64,000 bases of DNA from JBGSTR01 sp963707135 (GTDB taxonomy: Bacteria; Pseudomonadota; Gammaproteobacteria; Chromatiales; Chromatiaceae), in assembly GCA_963707135.1 (NCBI GenBank), contig CAVPOY010000031.1, forward strand, positions 100,005 through 164,004, written 5' to 3'. The notes under the pieces are model-generated. The model saw nothing but the letters and a program-made list of their open reading frames with translations, had not been told where the DNA came from and searched no databases. Below, in pieces: positions 10,614 through 19,106 of this stretch (position 1 is its first letter; every line of letters starts with the position of its first letter). The position numbers and the translations under genes are program-made.

Positions 10614-11057
10614 TCAGCCCCCGAGCCGCTGCTTGACCAGGGCGCTGACGGCGCCCATGTCCGCCCGGCCCTGGACCTTTGGTCTCAGATGGCCCATGAC
10701 CTTGCCCATGTCGCTCATGGCGGTCGCCCCGCTTGCGCTGACGGCTTCATCGACCAACCCGGCAATCTCCGCGTCGCTCAGGGCCGCCGGGAGGTAACCC
10801 TGGATTACCGAAATTTCGAAGCGCTCCACGTCGGCCAGGTCTTCCCTGCCTGCAGCGCTGTACTGGTCGATCGAATCCCGACGCTGCTTGACCATCTTGT
10901 CGAGCACCGCGAGCACCTGGGCGTCGTCGAGCTCGATGCGCTCGTCCACCTCGCGCTGCTTCACGGCGGCCAGGATCAGGCGAATGACCCCGAGCCGGGT
11001 CTTGTCGCCGGCCTTCATCGCGGTCTTCATGTCGGCCTGGATCTGCGCTTTGAGCAT
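10614..11057 (-). CDS. yqeY: GatB/YqeY domain protein
   Basis: A 147-residue soluble helical protein, the full length of the YqeY family (LKAQIQADMKTAMKAGDKTR, LGVIRLILAAVKQREVDER, and the C-terminal GKVMGHLRPKVQGRADMG). The domain also forms the tail of GatB, the amidotransferase subunit that converts Glu-tRNA(Gln) to Gln-tRNA(Gln), where it contacts tRNA; what the free protein does is not settled. It lies between rpsU (212 bp upstream) and dnaG (38 bp downstream) on the same strand, which is the usual gammaproteobacterial arrangement of this operon. Confidence 0.92.
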   Translation of the reverse strand: MLKAQIQADMKTAMKAGDKTRLGVIRLILAAVKQREVDERIELDDAQVLAVLDKMVKQRRDSIDQYSAAGREDLADVERFEISVIQGYLPAALSDAEIAGLVDEAVSASGATAMSDMGKVMGHLRPKVQGRADMGAVSALVKQRLGG

Positions 11058-11269
11058 TGGGATTCGGGCACCGCGGAGCGTGAATGCCGACGACAGGCGC
11101 CGGCGGGAATGCGAGGTAGGGAAGCGCTAACTTATGGCGCTTGCCGTGCGGGACACGGATGCCCCGCCATTTTCAGAAGCGTGAGTGCCTGTAGACCGAG
11201 CGACTCGAAAACCGCATCTCTGAGTCGCGAGCCGACCGAATGCCAGGAGGGAATTCGATCGGCGTCTCC

Positions 11270-11485
11270 CTAGAACGGGCGCTCCCAGCGACGGGACTCG
11301 CGCTGCAGCTTCTTGTGGTGACGCTTCACGGCCGCCGCCTTCTTGCGCTTGCGTTCGGAGGTAGGTTTCTCGTAGAACTCGCGGCGGCGGACCTCGGCGA
11401 GCACCCCCGCCTTTTCGCAGGAACGCTTGAATCGCCGCATGGCGACCTCGAAGGGCTCGTTTTCTTTTACGCGAACGCTCGGCAT
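11270..11485 (-). CDS. rpsU: 30S ribosomal protein S21
   Basis: A 71-residue very basic protein beginning MPSVRVKENEPFEVAMRRFK and containing EFYEKPTSERKRKKAAAVKR, a full match to bacterial S21, which helps the 30S subunit engage the mRNA start region. The ATG at 11485 gives the canonical N-terminus; a longer open frame upstream carries no homologous sequence. It is the first gene of the rpsU-yqeY-dnaG-rpoD operon and has its own sigma-70 promoter at 11539-11568. It is divergent from tsaD, also typical. Confidence 0.97.
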   Translation of the reverse strand: MPSVRVKENEPFEVAMRRFKRSCEKAGVLAEVRRREFYEKPTSERKRKKAAAVKRHHKKLQRESRRWERPF

Positions 11486-11538
11486 GTAAAGTCCCTTGTG
11501 TCTCCGGAAGTGGTGGGCTGTCGGAACAAAGATCGCGA

Positions 11539-11568
11539 AGTCTAGCGGAAGCCGTCCGTTGATTGCAA
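11539..11568 (-). promoter_or_regulatory. Sigma-70 promoter of the rpsU operon
   Basis: Reading the minus strand, TTGCAA (11568-11563) and TAGACT (11544-11539) are spaced by 18 bp, ending 53 bp before the rpsU ATG. A second copy of TGATTGCAAA lies just upstream, which could mark a tandem promoter or a binding site. Confidence 0.6.
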
Positions 11569-11708
11569 AAGAAATATGATTGCAAAGGAAATCCGGCGCA
11601 GGGACTCGCCGCGATCGGGGGGACTTGACCCACGGGCGCGCTGGTCTGCCGGGCCGGGCGCCCCTAACATTGGGCTGATCTGGATCGACGACTGACGCCA
11701 CAAGAGTT

Positions 11709-12752
11709 ATGCGCGTACTGGGCATCGAGACCTCCTGCGACGAGACCGGAATCGCCGTTTACGACGGCGAAGCCGGTCTTCTCGGCCACGCGGTCTATAG
11801 CCAGACCGAGATACATGCCGAGTACGGCGGCGTCGTCCCGGAGCTCGCGTCCCGCGACCATGTCCGCAAGACCCTGCCGCTGATCCGTCAGGTCCTCGCC
11901 GAGTCCGGCCTCACCGCAGAGTCCATAGACGGCGTGGGCTACACGGCCGGACCGGGGCTGATCGGGGCCCTGCTGGTCGGCGCCGCGCTCGGCCGCGGCC
12001 TGGCCTGGGCCTGGGGCGTTCCAGCCATCGGCGTCCATCATATGGAGGGCCACCTTCTGGCGCCGCTGCTGGAGGACCCGCCGCCTGCCTTCCCGTTCGT
12101 CGCACTGTTGGTCTCAGGGGGGCATACCCAGCTAGTGGATGTCGGCGGCGTCGGCCGCTACCGCATCATCGGCGAGTCACTCGACGACGCGGCCGGAGAG
12201 GCCTTCGACAAGACCGCCAAGATCCTGGACCTGCCCTACCCCGGCGGACCCGAGCTGGCCCGGCTGGCCGAGCATGGCGACCCGGGCCGATTCCGCTTCC
12301 CCAGACCCATGACCGACCGGCCGGGGCTCGATTTCAGCTTCAGCGGCCTCAAGACCTTCGCCCTGAACTGCCTGCGCGACGAGCTTCCAAAGGCCGCCGA
12401 TGCCGCGCAGACGCGCGCCGACATCGCCCGGGCCTTCGAGGAGGCCGTGGTCGACACCCTGGTCATCAAATGCCGGCGCGCCCTGCGCGAGACCGGCAAC
12501 CGCCGGCTGATCCTCGCCGGCGGCGTCAGCGCCAACCGACGGCTGCGTGAGCGGATGGACGCGGCGATCGCCGCCGATGGAGGAGAGACCTACTATCCGC
12601 GCCCGGCGCTCTGCACCGACAACGGGGCGATGATCGCGTACGCGGCGTGGCAACGACTGCGGGCCGGGCAGACCGAGCCCCTGGCAATCGAGCCCCGGGC
12701 GCGCTGGCCGATGGAAGGGCTGAGCCCGGTCGGCGCTCCCCGAGGGAATTAG
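11709..12752 (+). CDS. tsaD: tRNA threonylcarbamoyladenosine (t6A) transferase subunit
   Basis: A 347-residue cytosolic protein that transfers the threonylcarbamoyl group to A37 of ANN-decoding tRNAs, working with TsaB, TsaE and TsaC. It starts MRVLGIETSCDETGIAVYDG, the ASKHA-fold phosphate loop; H111 and H115 (HHMEGH) bind the metal; LLVSGGHTQL and DLPYPGGPELARLA are further family signatures, and the C-terminal LCTDNGAMIAYAAW closes the fold. Length is normal for bacterial TsaD. It is divergent from rpsU across a 223-bp gap. No sign of damage. Confidence 0.97.
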   Translation: MRVLGIETSCDETGIAVYDGEAGLLGHAVYSQTEIHAEYGGVVPELASRDHVRKTLPLIRQVLAESGLTAESIDGVGYTAGPGLIGALLVGAALGRGLAWAWGVPAIGVHHMEGHLLAPLLEDPPPAFPFVALLVSGGHTQLVDVGGVGRYRIIGESLDDAAGEAFDKTAKILDLPYPGGPELARLAEHGDPGRFRFPRPMTDRPGLDFSFSGLKTFALNCLRDELPKAADAAQTRADIARAFEEAVVDTLVIKCRRALRETGNRRLILAGGVSANRRLRERMDAAIAADGGETYYPRPALCTDNGAMIAYAAWQRLRAGQTEPLAIEPRARWPMEGLSPVGAPRGN

Positions 12753-12824
12753 TGATCAAATGCCATCCCGGCACTTGACCAGCTCGCAACAAATCAGCGG
12801 TCCCCTGGCCGACAGGCGGCGGGC

Positions 12825-13430
12825 CTAGGACACGTCCTCGGGCTTGTCCGTCAGACGGTCCTCCGAACCCTCGATGAGGTTGCGAATATTGCTGCGGTGC
12901 CGCCAGAACAGAAGCCCGGTGATGACCAGCTGCATGCCGATCAGCACCCGTTCCGGCCAGAAAAACCAGACGATCGCCGGGGCCAGCGCCATCGATATCA
13001 GCGCCGACAGGGACGAGATGCGCAGCACCTTGGCGACGAACAACCATATCGCCGCGACGCACAGCCCGATCGGCCAGTAGAGCCCAAGCTGCACCCCGAG
13101 TGCCGTGGCAACCCCCTTACCGCCGCGGAACTGGAAGAACACCGGGAACAGGTGTCCGAGGAAGGCCGCGAGGCCGGCGGCGGCCAACACCGCTGGACTG
13201 ACCCCGAGCCCGTGCCCGGCGAGCATGGGGATCAGGCCCTTCAGGCTGTCTCCGAACAGCGTGATAGCGGCCGCCTTCTTGCCGCCGATACGCAGCACGT
13301 TGGTCGCGCCCGGGTTGTTCGAGCCCAGGGTGCGCGGGTCCGGCAGGCCCATCAGGCGGCAGACGATGATGGCGCTGGAGATGGACCCCAGCAGGTAGGC
13401 GGCGACGGTCAGGAGCACGGCGGTCAACAT
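12825..13430 (-). CDS. plsY: Acyl-phosphate:glycerol-3-phosphate acyltransferase
   Basis: A 201-residue polytopic inner-membrane enzyme that acylates glycerol-3-phosphate from acyl-phosphate, the first step of phospholipid synthesis in the PlsX/PlsY route. PlsY motifs are visible: YLLGSISSAIIVCRLMG near the N-terminus, DPRTLGSNNPGATNVLRIGG, and GHLFPVFFQFRGGKGVATALG. Five or more hydrophobic helices are evident. The ATG at 13430 gives the expected short N-terminus; an upstream in-frame GTG at 13445 would add five residues. It is divergent from folB, a conserved neighbour in many gammaproteobacteria, and convergent with tsaD. Confidence 0.95.
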   Translation of the reverse strand: MLTAVLLTVAAYLLGSISSAIIVCRLMGLPDPRTLGSNNPGATNVLRIGGKKAAAITLFGDSLKGLIPMLAGHGLGVSPAVLAAAGLAAFLGHLFPVFFQFRGGKGVATALGVQLGLYWPIGLCVAAIWLFVAKVLRISSLSALISMALAPAIVWFFWPERVLIGMQLVITGLLFWRHRSNIRNLIEGSEDRLTDKPEDVS

Positions 13431-13554
13431 GGGCGGCCATTGCACAGGGGTTGTGGTTTCAGGTCAAGACGCGAGGACCAGCCAACGCCCACGCGCCCGT
13501 TATCGGGATAGAATTCGGCCAAGCACCCATCGCTACCAAGGAGCCGAGCCCCCG

Positions 13555-13917
13555 ATGGACATCGTATTCATTCGCGGCCTGCAGATCGAAACCCGAATCG
13601 GAGTCCATGACTGGGAGAAAGATCGGGATCGCCCCGTGATCCTGGACCTGGAGCTGGCGAGCGACGTGGCCCGCGGGGCCGCGAGCGATCGTCTCGAGGA
13701 TGCCCTGGACTATGATGCCATCACCCGGCGCCTGATCGGCTTCGTCTCCGAAAGCCGTTTCGACCTCGTCGAGACCCTGGCGGAACGCTGCGCCGCGATC
13801 CTTCGCGACGAGTTCGGTGTGCCCTGGCTGCGGCTGTCCCTGAACAAGCCCGATGCCGTCGGCGACGGAATCGACGTCGGTGTGGTCATCGAGCGCGGAG
13901 CCCGACCGGGCGCGTGA
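13555..13917 (+). CDS. folB: Dihydroneopterin aldolase
   Basis: A 120-residue protein that converts dihydroneopterin to 6-hydroxymethyl-dihydropterin and glycolaldehyde in folate synthesis. It begins MDIVFIRGLQIETRIGVHDW, the standard FolB start, has a conserved Glu in this segment, and contains ALDYDAITRRLIGFVSE and FDLVETLAERCAAILRDEF, where the Glu of VETLAE binds the pterin in known structures. The C-terminal VWLNKPDA-like strand is present as LRLSLNKPDAV. The ATG at 13555 is the obvious start. It is divergent from plsY. Confidence 0.95.
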   Translation: MDIVFIRGLQIETRIGVHDWEKDRDRPVILDLELASDVARGAASDRLEDALDYDAITRRLIGFVSESRFDLVETLAERCAAILRDEFGVPWLRLSLNKPDAVGDGIDVGVVIERGARPGA

Positions 13918-13987
13918 CCGCGGTTCCCGCCACGGGCTGCGGCGGCGCCTGCAGCCACCGTCAGCGGCCACGGCGATCCCCTTGCGG

Positions 13988-14446
13988 CTACAGCCCGTCG
14001 GCGCCAAGCGGCTCCCGCGCCCGATCCGCCTCGCTCACAGAGGTCCAGGAGTAATCGGTTTCCAGCCTGTAGGAGCCCAGGAGCTCATGGGGTGCGGACC
14101 CGCCCCAATCCCGGGGCGAAAGCATCGAGAAGTAAGGCCGGCCATCGTTTCCGAGATAGAGGTGGTAGGTCCTGCCGGGGATGCGCTTGAAGGCACAACG
14201 GGCCTGGTTCAGCGACTGCTCCTCGCGCGCCTCATCGAGCACCCGTCGGGCCTGTCGCTGCAGGGCCGCGATCTGATCGGCGATGACCTGGAGCTTCGCG
14301 CCGGTGCGGGCGCTCAACATGGACTCGGCGCGCTCGACCTCGGCCGCCAGATCGTCTGTTCGGAAGGCCGGCGCCAAGCGGCTGACCGGGTAGGGGGAGC
14401 TGCGGCCGACGGCAATCCCCCGGCTTGGTTTCTGATGTTCGCTCAT
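13988..14446 (-). CDS. DUF2452 domain protein
   Basis: A 152-residue protein of unknown function. The middle is a helical region (LAAEVERAESMLSARTGAKL) and the C-terminal part has the DUF2452 signature: GRTYHLYLGNDGRPYFSMLS, PRDWGG and LGSYRLETDYSW. No signal peptide or membrane segment is seen, so it is probably cytosolic. ATG 14446 is chosen because the residues before it have no family match. It is divergent from the midA-like gene (138 bp between starts) and convergent with folB. The family is widespread in proteobacteria but its role is not known. Confidence 0.75.
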   Translation of the reverse strand: MSEHQKPSRGIAVGRSSPYPVSRLAPAFRTDDLAAEVERAESMLSARTGAKLQVIADQIAALQRQARRVLDEAREEQSLNQARCAFKRIPGRTYHLYLGNDGRPYFSMLSPRDWGGSAPHELLGSYRLETDYSWTSVSEADRAREPLGADGL

Positions 14447-14583
14447 GGCCTTGATTCGAGGAATCCGTCCTGCCCACCCCAAGACCAAGCGTTTACCGGC
14501 CAGTGGACAGGAGTGTCTAATCGCGACCATTCTAGCCGCGAGGCCGCCGCTACCGCCAAGGATGCCCGAATTCGAGACTACCG

Positions 14584-15759
14584 ATGACAACGCAGGGCTC
14601 TGAGAATAGCGGCGTTCCGGATCGGGTCGCCGGCGAGATCAGCCTTCGGCTGACCGAGCGGATTCTCGGGGAGATCACCGCGGCGGGCGGCCGGATCGGT
14701 TTCGACCGTTTCATGGAGCTCGCACTCTACGCCCCCGGCCTCGGCTACTACGTGGCCGGTGCGCCGAAACTGGGCGCCGGCGGGGACTTCGTCACCGCCC
14801 CCGAGATATCTCCGCTGTTCGGCCGCTGCCTCGCTGCTCAGTGCGCCCAGGTGCTCGATCGCCTCGGCGGCGGCGAGCTGCTGGAGCTCGGCGCCGGCAG
14901 CGGCGTGCTCGCCGCCCAGCTCCTCGAGGAGCTGGACCGTCTCGGGGTCCTGCCCGAACGCTACCTGATCCTGGAGCCGAGCCCCGACCTGCAGTCGCGA
15001 CAGCGCGAGCTGTTGGGCTCACGGGTTCCTCGACTGGCCACGCGCTGCGCATGGATCGGCGACCTTCCGGGGCCGGGATTCCGCGGCGTCGTGATCGCGA
15101 ATGAGGTATTGGACGCGATGCCGGTTCACCGCTTCTGTGTCCGCCCCGACGGGGGGATCGACGAGCTATTCGTCGGCGAACGCGACGGGCGGTTCGCCGA
15201 GCTGCGCGGACCTGTCCGCTCGCCAGGGCTCGCCGAGGCCGTCGCCACGATTCAGAGGCTCGGATATGCAAGATCGGCCGGTTACACCTCGGAGATCAAC
15301 CTGCGGCTCGGTCCCTGGCTCAGCGCGCTCGGCGAGCGGGTGCGGTCGGGCCTGGTTCTGCTGATCGACTACGGCTATCCGCGCGGCGGTTACTACCAGG
15401 CCGACCGCGCAATGGGAACCCTGATGTGCCACCTTCGCCACCAGGCCCACGGCGATCCCTACCGGCACGTCGGACTGCAGGACATCACCGCCCACGTGGA
15501 CTTCACGGCCGTCGCCGACGCCGCAAGCGCGGCTGGCTTTCGGGTCGCGGGCTTCTCGACCCAGGCCCATTTTCTGATCGGCTGCGGGATCGACCGGCTG
15601 CTCGCCGAGGCGGCCCCGGACATCGACCTCGTCTTGGGGGCGAAGCAGCTGCTGCTGCCCTCGGCAATGGGCGAGCAATTCAAGGCGCTGGCGCTCACCA
15701 AGGAAACGGAACGTCCTCTTCTCGGGTTCGCCATCAGGGACCTGCGGGATCGGCTCTAG
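14584..15759 (+). CDS. MidA/NDUFAF7-family SAM-dependent methyltransferase
   Basis: A 391-residue class I methyltransferase. After a helical N-terminus with GRIGFDRFMELALYAPGLGY, typical of the family, the SAM loop is LLELGAGSGVLAAQLL and further matches include GGGGDFVTAPEISPLFGRCL-like sequence and LLIDYGYPRGGYYQADRAMG. The mitochondrial relative NDUFAF7 dimethylates an arginine of a complex I subunit; the role of the bacterial form is uncertain and the substrate is likely a protein. Length fits. It is divergent from the DUF2452 gene and is followed by a 196-bp gap and a convergent sugar dehydrogenase gene. Confidence 0.85.
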   Translation: MTTQGSENSGVPDRVAGEISLRLTERILGEITAAGGRIGFDRFMELALYAPGLGYYVAGAPKLGAGGDFVTAPEISPLFGRCLAAQCAQVLDRLGGGELLELGAGSGVLAAQLLEELDRLGVLPERYLILEPSPDLQSRQRELLGSRVPRLATRCAWIGDLPGPGFRGVVIANEVLDAMPVHRFCVRPDGGIDELFVGERDGRFAELRGPVRSPGLAEAVATIQRLGYARSAGYTSEINLRLGPWLSALGERVRSGLVLLIDYGYPRGGYYQADRAMGTLMCHLRHQAHGDPYRHVGLQDITAHVDFTAVADAASAAGFRVAGFSTQAHFLIGCGIDRLLAEAAPDIDLVLGAKQLLLPSAMGEQFKALALTKETERPLLGFAIRDLRDRL

Positions 15760-15955
15760 CCCCGACACGGCCCTAGGAAATGCTAACCCAGTGCGATCCT
15801 CGCACGTGATCAGCTCTAGTTCCCAGATACGCGACTCTCGGAACGCTTATTTCTCAACGGCGTACGCCAATTGAGAATGCCGGTCCGTCTTTGGCCCGGG
15901 CAGGAAGCCCAGTAGATCAGCGTTTTCCCGAACAGCGTCGTCAGACCGACGCGGG

Positions 15956-17131
15956 TTATCGGCCGGGGCGCGCCGACGGGACGATCCGGAGCAGCGCCCC
16001 GTCGTCCTCGTCCGTCAGCAGATACAGGTGGCCATCGGGTCCTTGACGGACGTCGCGCACCCGCCGTCCGATGGAAAGCTTCTCCTCGCCGGCGACCCGC
16101 GTGCCGTCAAGCGTGATCCTTCGCACCTGTTGGAACTTGAGCGATCCGCTGAAGAGGCTGCCCTTCCAGGCCGGATAGACATCGCCGGTGTAGAAGACGA
16201 GCCCGCTCGGCGCCTTCGACGGCGTCCATACCAACGTCGGCTCCTCGATGCCGGGGCGGCTGGTCTCCTCGGAGATCCGCGGGCCCCAATACTCGTTGCT
16301 GTAGGTTACGACGGGCCAGCCATAGTTGGCGCCGTCCTCGATCAGGTTCAGCTCGTCGCCGCCGCGCGAACCGTGCTCGTTGGCCCAGACGCGACCGCTG
16401 ACCGGGTCCCGCGCCATGCCCTGAATGTTGCGGTGACCGATGGTGAAGACCTCGGGCCGGGCGCCCGGGCGGTTCGCGAACGGGTTGTTCGGGTGCGGTG
16501 TGCCGTCGTCCCTGAGCCTGAGGATGGACCCGAAAAGGGTTCCCGGGTTTTGCGCCTGATCGCGGATATTCGCCCCTTCGAAGCTCGCCGGCGGATTGCC
16601 GCCGTCGCCGATGCTGAGCAGCAGGCTCTTGTCCGGAAGCCAGAGGATCCGTGACCCGAAGTGCTGGCCGCCGGACTTGGGGTCGGCGTTTCGAAAGATG
16701 ATCGCGGTATCCCGCAGGCCATGTCCCTCGAGCCGGCCGCGGGCAAGGGCAGTGCGATTGGCGTCCGGCGTGCCCGTGGCGAGGGTCAGATAGACCAGGC
16801 GGTTTTCGTCGAAATTCGGGTGCAGCGAGACATCGAGCAACCCGCCCTGGCCGTAGGCGAGCACCGGTGGCACGCCGGCGATCGGCTCCGGGTCGAGCCG
16901 CCCGCCGCGGATCAGCCGCAGGCGACCCTCGCGCTCGGTCACCAGGGCCGAGCCGTCCGGCAACCAGGCGATCGACCAAGGGTGACTCAGCCCGCCGGTG
17001 ACGACCTCGATACGCCAGCCTTCAGCCTCCGGGACGTCGCCGCTGATCGGAGCGGGACCGGATCGAGCTTCGCAACCGATCGTCAGGGTGCTTAGCAGGC
17101 CGAGGGCCAGCAGTTGTCGCGGCTGAGTCAT
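15956..17131 (-). CDS. PQQ-dependent sugar dehydrogenase, lipoprotein
   Basis: A 391-residue exported protein: a lipoprotein signal ends LLSTLTIGC with lipid-attachment Cys20, then a six-bladed beta-propeller of the soluble glucose dehydrogenase/Asd (YliI) type. Family motifs include GLSHPWSIAWLPDGSALVTE, GQGGLLDVSLHPNFDENRLV, LLLSIGDGG and GRVWANEHGSRGGDELNLIE, which carry PQQ and calcium ligands. The protein would oxidise aldoses in the periplasm and is anchored to a membrane. No pqq biosynthesis gene is in the window, so cofactor supply is unknown. It is monocistronic, convergent with midA; a broken CoA-transferase lies 253 bp upstream on the same strand. Confidence 0.88.
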   Translation of the reverse strand: MTQPRQLLALGLLSTLTIGCEARSGPAPISGDVPEAEGWRIEVVTGGLSHPWSIAWLPDGSALVTEREGRLRLIRGGRLDPEPIAGVPPVLAYGQGGLLDVSLHPNFDENRLVYLTLATGTPDANRTALARGRLEGHGLRDTAIIFRNADPKSGGQHFGSRILWLPDKSLLLSIGDGGNPPASFEGANIRDQAQNPGTLFGSILRLRDDGTPHPNNPFANRPGARPEVFTIGHRNIQGMARDPVSGRVWANEHGSRGGDELNLIEDGANYGWPVVTYSNEYWGPRISEETSRPGIEEPTLVWTPSKAPSGLVFYTGDVYPAWKGSLFSGSLKFQQVRRITLDGTRVAGEEKLSIGRRVRDVRQGPDGHLYLLTDEDDGALLRIVPSARPGR

Positions 17132-17384
17132 CAGATTCTTCCAGTTGGATCTAGGCCGCAGCAGGCGCGTACAGCGACCTTTCGACCTCTCGTTTGCGGG
17201 GACGCGCCGTAAGGCGAGCGCGCTCTTGACAACCGCCGCAGGCCTGTCCGTCCCGCTTCTTCCAGACAGGCGAATGCGGGCAGAATCCTCGACTTCAACA
17301 AGAGTCGTCGAAAACGCGGTACCGGAGCGGACCCAGAAGCGGGCAAGCCCAGAGCGGCGGTCGTTGGGGTGTCCGGTCTGCGCG

Positions 17385-18185
17385 CTAGCGCTTCGCCAAA
17401 TTCCAACGCGCCTCTTCGGCCGTCTCGTACATATGCGGCGAGACCTGGCGGGAGGCGAGCGCGTCGCCCAGCTTCATTCGGAGGAAAGCGCTCGTGGTGT
17501 AGCGCGTGACGTTCTCGTAGAAGGCCTCGACGACCTCCTTGACCATCCCCGTATAGTCGTCCAGCACCTTCGGCGCTATACGGAAGTTGTCGTAGTTGAC
17601 GACCGCGTAGACCTTGTGGCCGAGCCCCGCGAGCTTGGACTCGACGGCCGCGCGGATCGCCGCGTCGTCCTCGACGGTGTCCACCGCGAGTCCCTCGAAG
17701 TTCAGGAAGAACAGGTTGTTGTCCGGGTCGTAGCTCAGGCGCTGCTCGAGCGGCAACGCGAGCAGGTCGTCGGCGAGACCCATCGGACCCGGCTCGAAGA
17801 TGCGCGGGTCCATCAGGGCGGGCTCTCCCCGGATGACCGGCCGGAATTCCATCAGCGCGAGGATTTCGCGCTCCAGATTGACACCAGGCGCGATCTCGAT
17901 CAGCTCCATGCCTTCCTTCGTCAGCTGGAATACGCAGCGTTCGGTGACGTGCGGCACCGGCTGCCCCCTGGCCGCGGCGAGCTCGCCGCTGAAGGTGCGG
18001 TGCTCTACCAGATCGACAAACTTGCGGGTGCCGCCGGTGGGCACGGTCAGTCGGCCGTCCTGGATCCGGTAAGCGCCTTTCACCGCCGCAAAGGTACCGA
18101 GGTACACAGCTTGCGGGCATTCTGGCTGATATTGATGAAGCCGCCGGCGTCCGCCAGGCGTGGGCCGAATTTGCTGACATGGTGT
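17385..18185 (-). pseudogene. Acetate/3-ketoacid CoA-transferase (YdiF-like), truncated and frameshifted
   Basis: The open frame 17385-18107 encodes 240 residues of the C-terminal half of a family I CoA-transferase: KFVDLVEHRTFSGELAAARG, HVTERCVFQLTKEGMELIEI, APGVNLEREILALMEFRPVI and a tail unique to the long YdiF-type fusion proteins (DPDNNLFFLNFEG). Just upstream in another frame, about 18110-18185, the sequence reads HVSKFGPRLADAGGFINISQ and NARKL, the conserved part that should precede it, so a frameshift lies near 18110. The N-terminal half, including the CoA-binding GXGXFG region, is absent. Full-length relatives have over 500 residues. The break sits at the edge of the CRISPR island and a transposase tail. 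Confidence 0.8.
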
Positions 18186-18452
18186 GCAGTCTGCCGCCGG
18201 GTGGGTAGAGAGTCCCGGCTATCCGTTCGGACGCGGGTCCTCGGACTCTTGGCAGGCGGAGCGCGCGGGCGTCAGGGATCGTTACCCGCATGGGCGGAGA
18301 CGCGGCGCCGGTCGGGAACAGGCGACGTGGCTCCGGACGACCCGGTCAGTAGACCGGGGCGGCTAGCCCGTCTTCGACTATTCGCGCCCATTTTTCACGT
18401 AACCCCTTGTTTGGCTGTTGCCTCAGGGGCCAAGGTCGGCACTACAAGCCGC

Positions 18453-18680
18453 TTAGTGGATGCGGGCTTGGAGAGCGGCGGTGATCCTCGGTGGCGGTTG
18501 CGCGGGGAGTTGCAGATGCAGCCGCTCGAGCAGCAATTGCTGCTCGGGTTCCGGCTCGGTGTAACGGCTCAAGATCAGGGTGCGCCCGTCGGTGGTCGGC
18601 AGGTGGACATCGACCATCCGGCGCAGGGTTCTCTCATCGTAGCAATCCCTGCCAACTTCTGGGATGCAACAGCACGAGAA
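18453..18680 (-). mobile_element. Transposase C-terminal remnant
   Basis: The minus strand encodes IPEVGRDCYDERTLRRMVDV, HLPTTDGRTLILSRYTEPEP and then EQQLLLERL and LPAQPPPRITA before a stop at 18453. A closing stretch of this sort (TDGR, RYTEPEPE, LPxQPPPxI) is what I recall from the C-termini of insertion-sequence transposases of the IS1634/IS4-like group in purple sulfur bacteria; this is recollection, not a search. No start, DDE residues or terminal repeats remain. It lies between the broken CoA-transferase and the last cas2 gene, marking a rearranged edge of the CRISPR island. Confidence 0.55.
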
Positions 18681-18744
18681 CCCCGTCGTCCGCACTCCTA
18701 CACCAGAGCGCGGGAGCCAGCGCCGGAGCAGCCCCCGCAGGACA

Positions 18745-19083
18745 TCACGGCCCGCGGGTCCGGGCCCCCAGCGCCGCGATCTTCTCCCCGCCGAGCTGAC
18801 CGCCGACGAGCTCGATGCCATCCGGCAGTCCCTGTCGGCCGTACTGGGCCACCTCGACCCGCGACGGCAGTGGGTAGACGCGCACGTCGTCCGCGCGCTC
18901 GTCGATGATGTCCCTGAGGTCGGCCACCAGGTCGCCGATGGTCGCAGGCGTCAGCGGCACCAGGAACACCGAGTACTGGAGCGGGACCCCCCACTTCCTG
19001 CAGGCACGGTGCACCCGGATCAGCCGCCTCGGGTCCGAGATGTCATAGGCGAGCAAGAACAGCTGCGGCTTGTGAATGGCCAT
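18745..19083 (-). CDS. cas2: Cas2 (second copy, last gene of the adaptation operon)
   Basis: A 112-residue Cas2 of the CRISPR adaptation complex. The start MAIHKPQLFLLAYDISDPRR has the first beta strand with the conserved metal-binding Asp (D14) and the IRVHRACRKWGVPLQYSVFL segment that makes the Cas2 dimer core; the C-terminal strand DVRVYPLP is followed by an extension to GARTRGP. ATG at 19083 is chosen because the family fold begins there. It is 23 bp behind the Cas1-like gene, the fourth gene of a cas2-cas1-cas1-like-cas2 operon. It differs clearly from the other Cas2 at 20939, so the two are not a recent duplication. Confidence 0.88.
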   Translation of the reverse strand: MAIHKPQLFLLAYDISDPRRLIRVHRACRKWGVPLQYSVFLVPLTPATIGDLVADLRDIIDERADDVRVYPLPSRVEVAQYGRQGLPDGIELVGGQLGGEKIAALGARTRGP

Positions 19084-19106
19084 CGAGACGTCCCCTCGGG
19101 CGCCTG

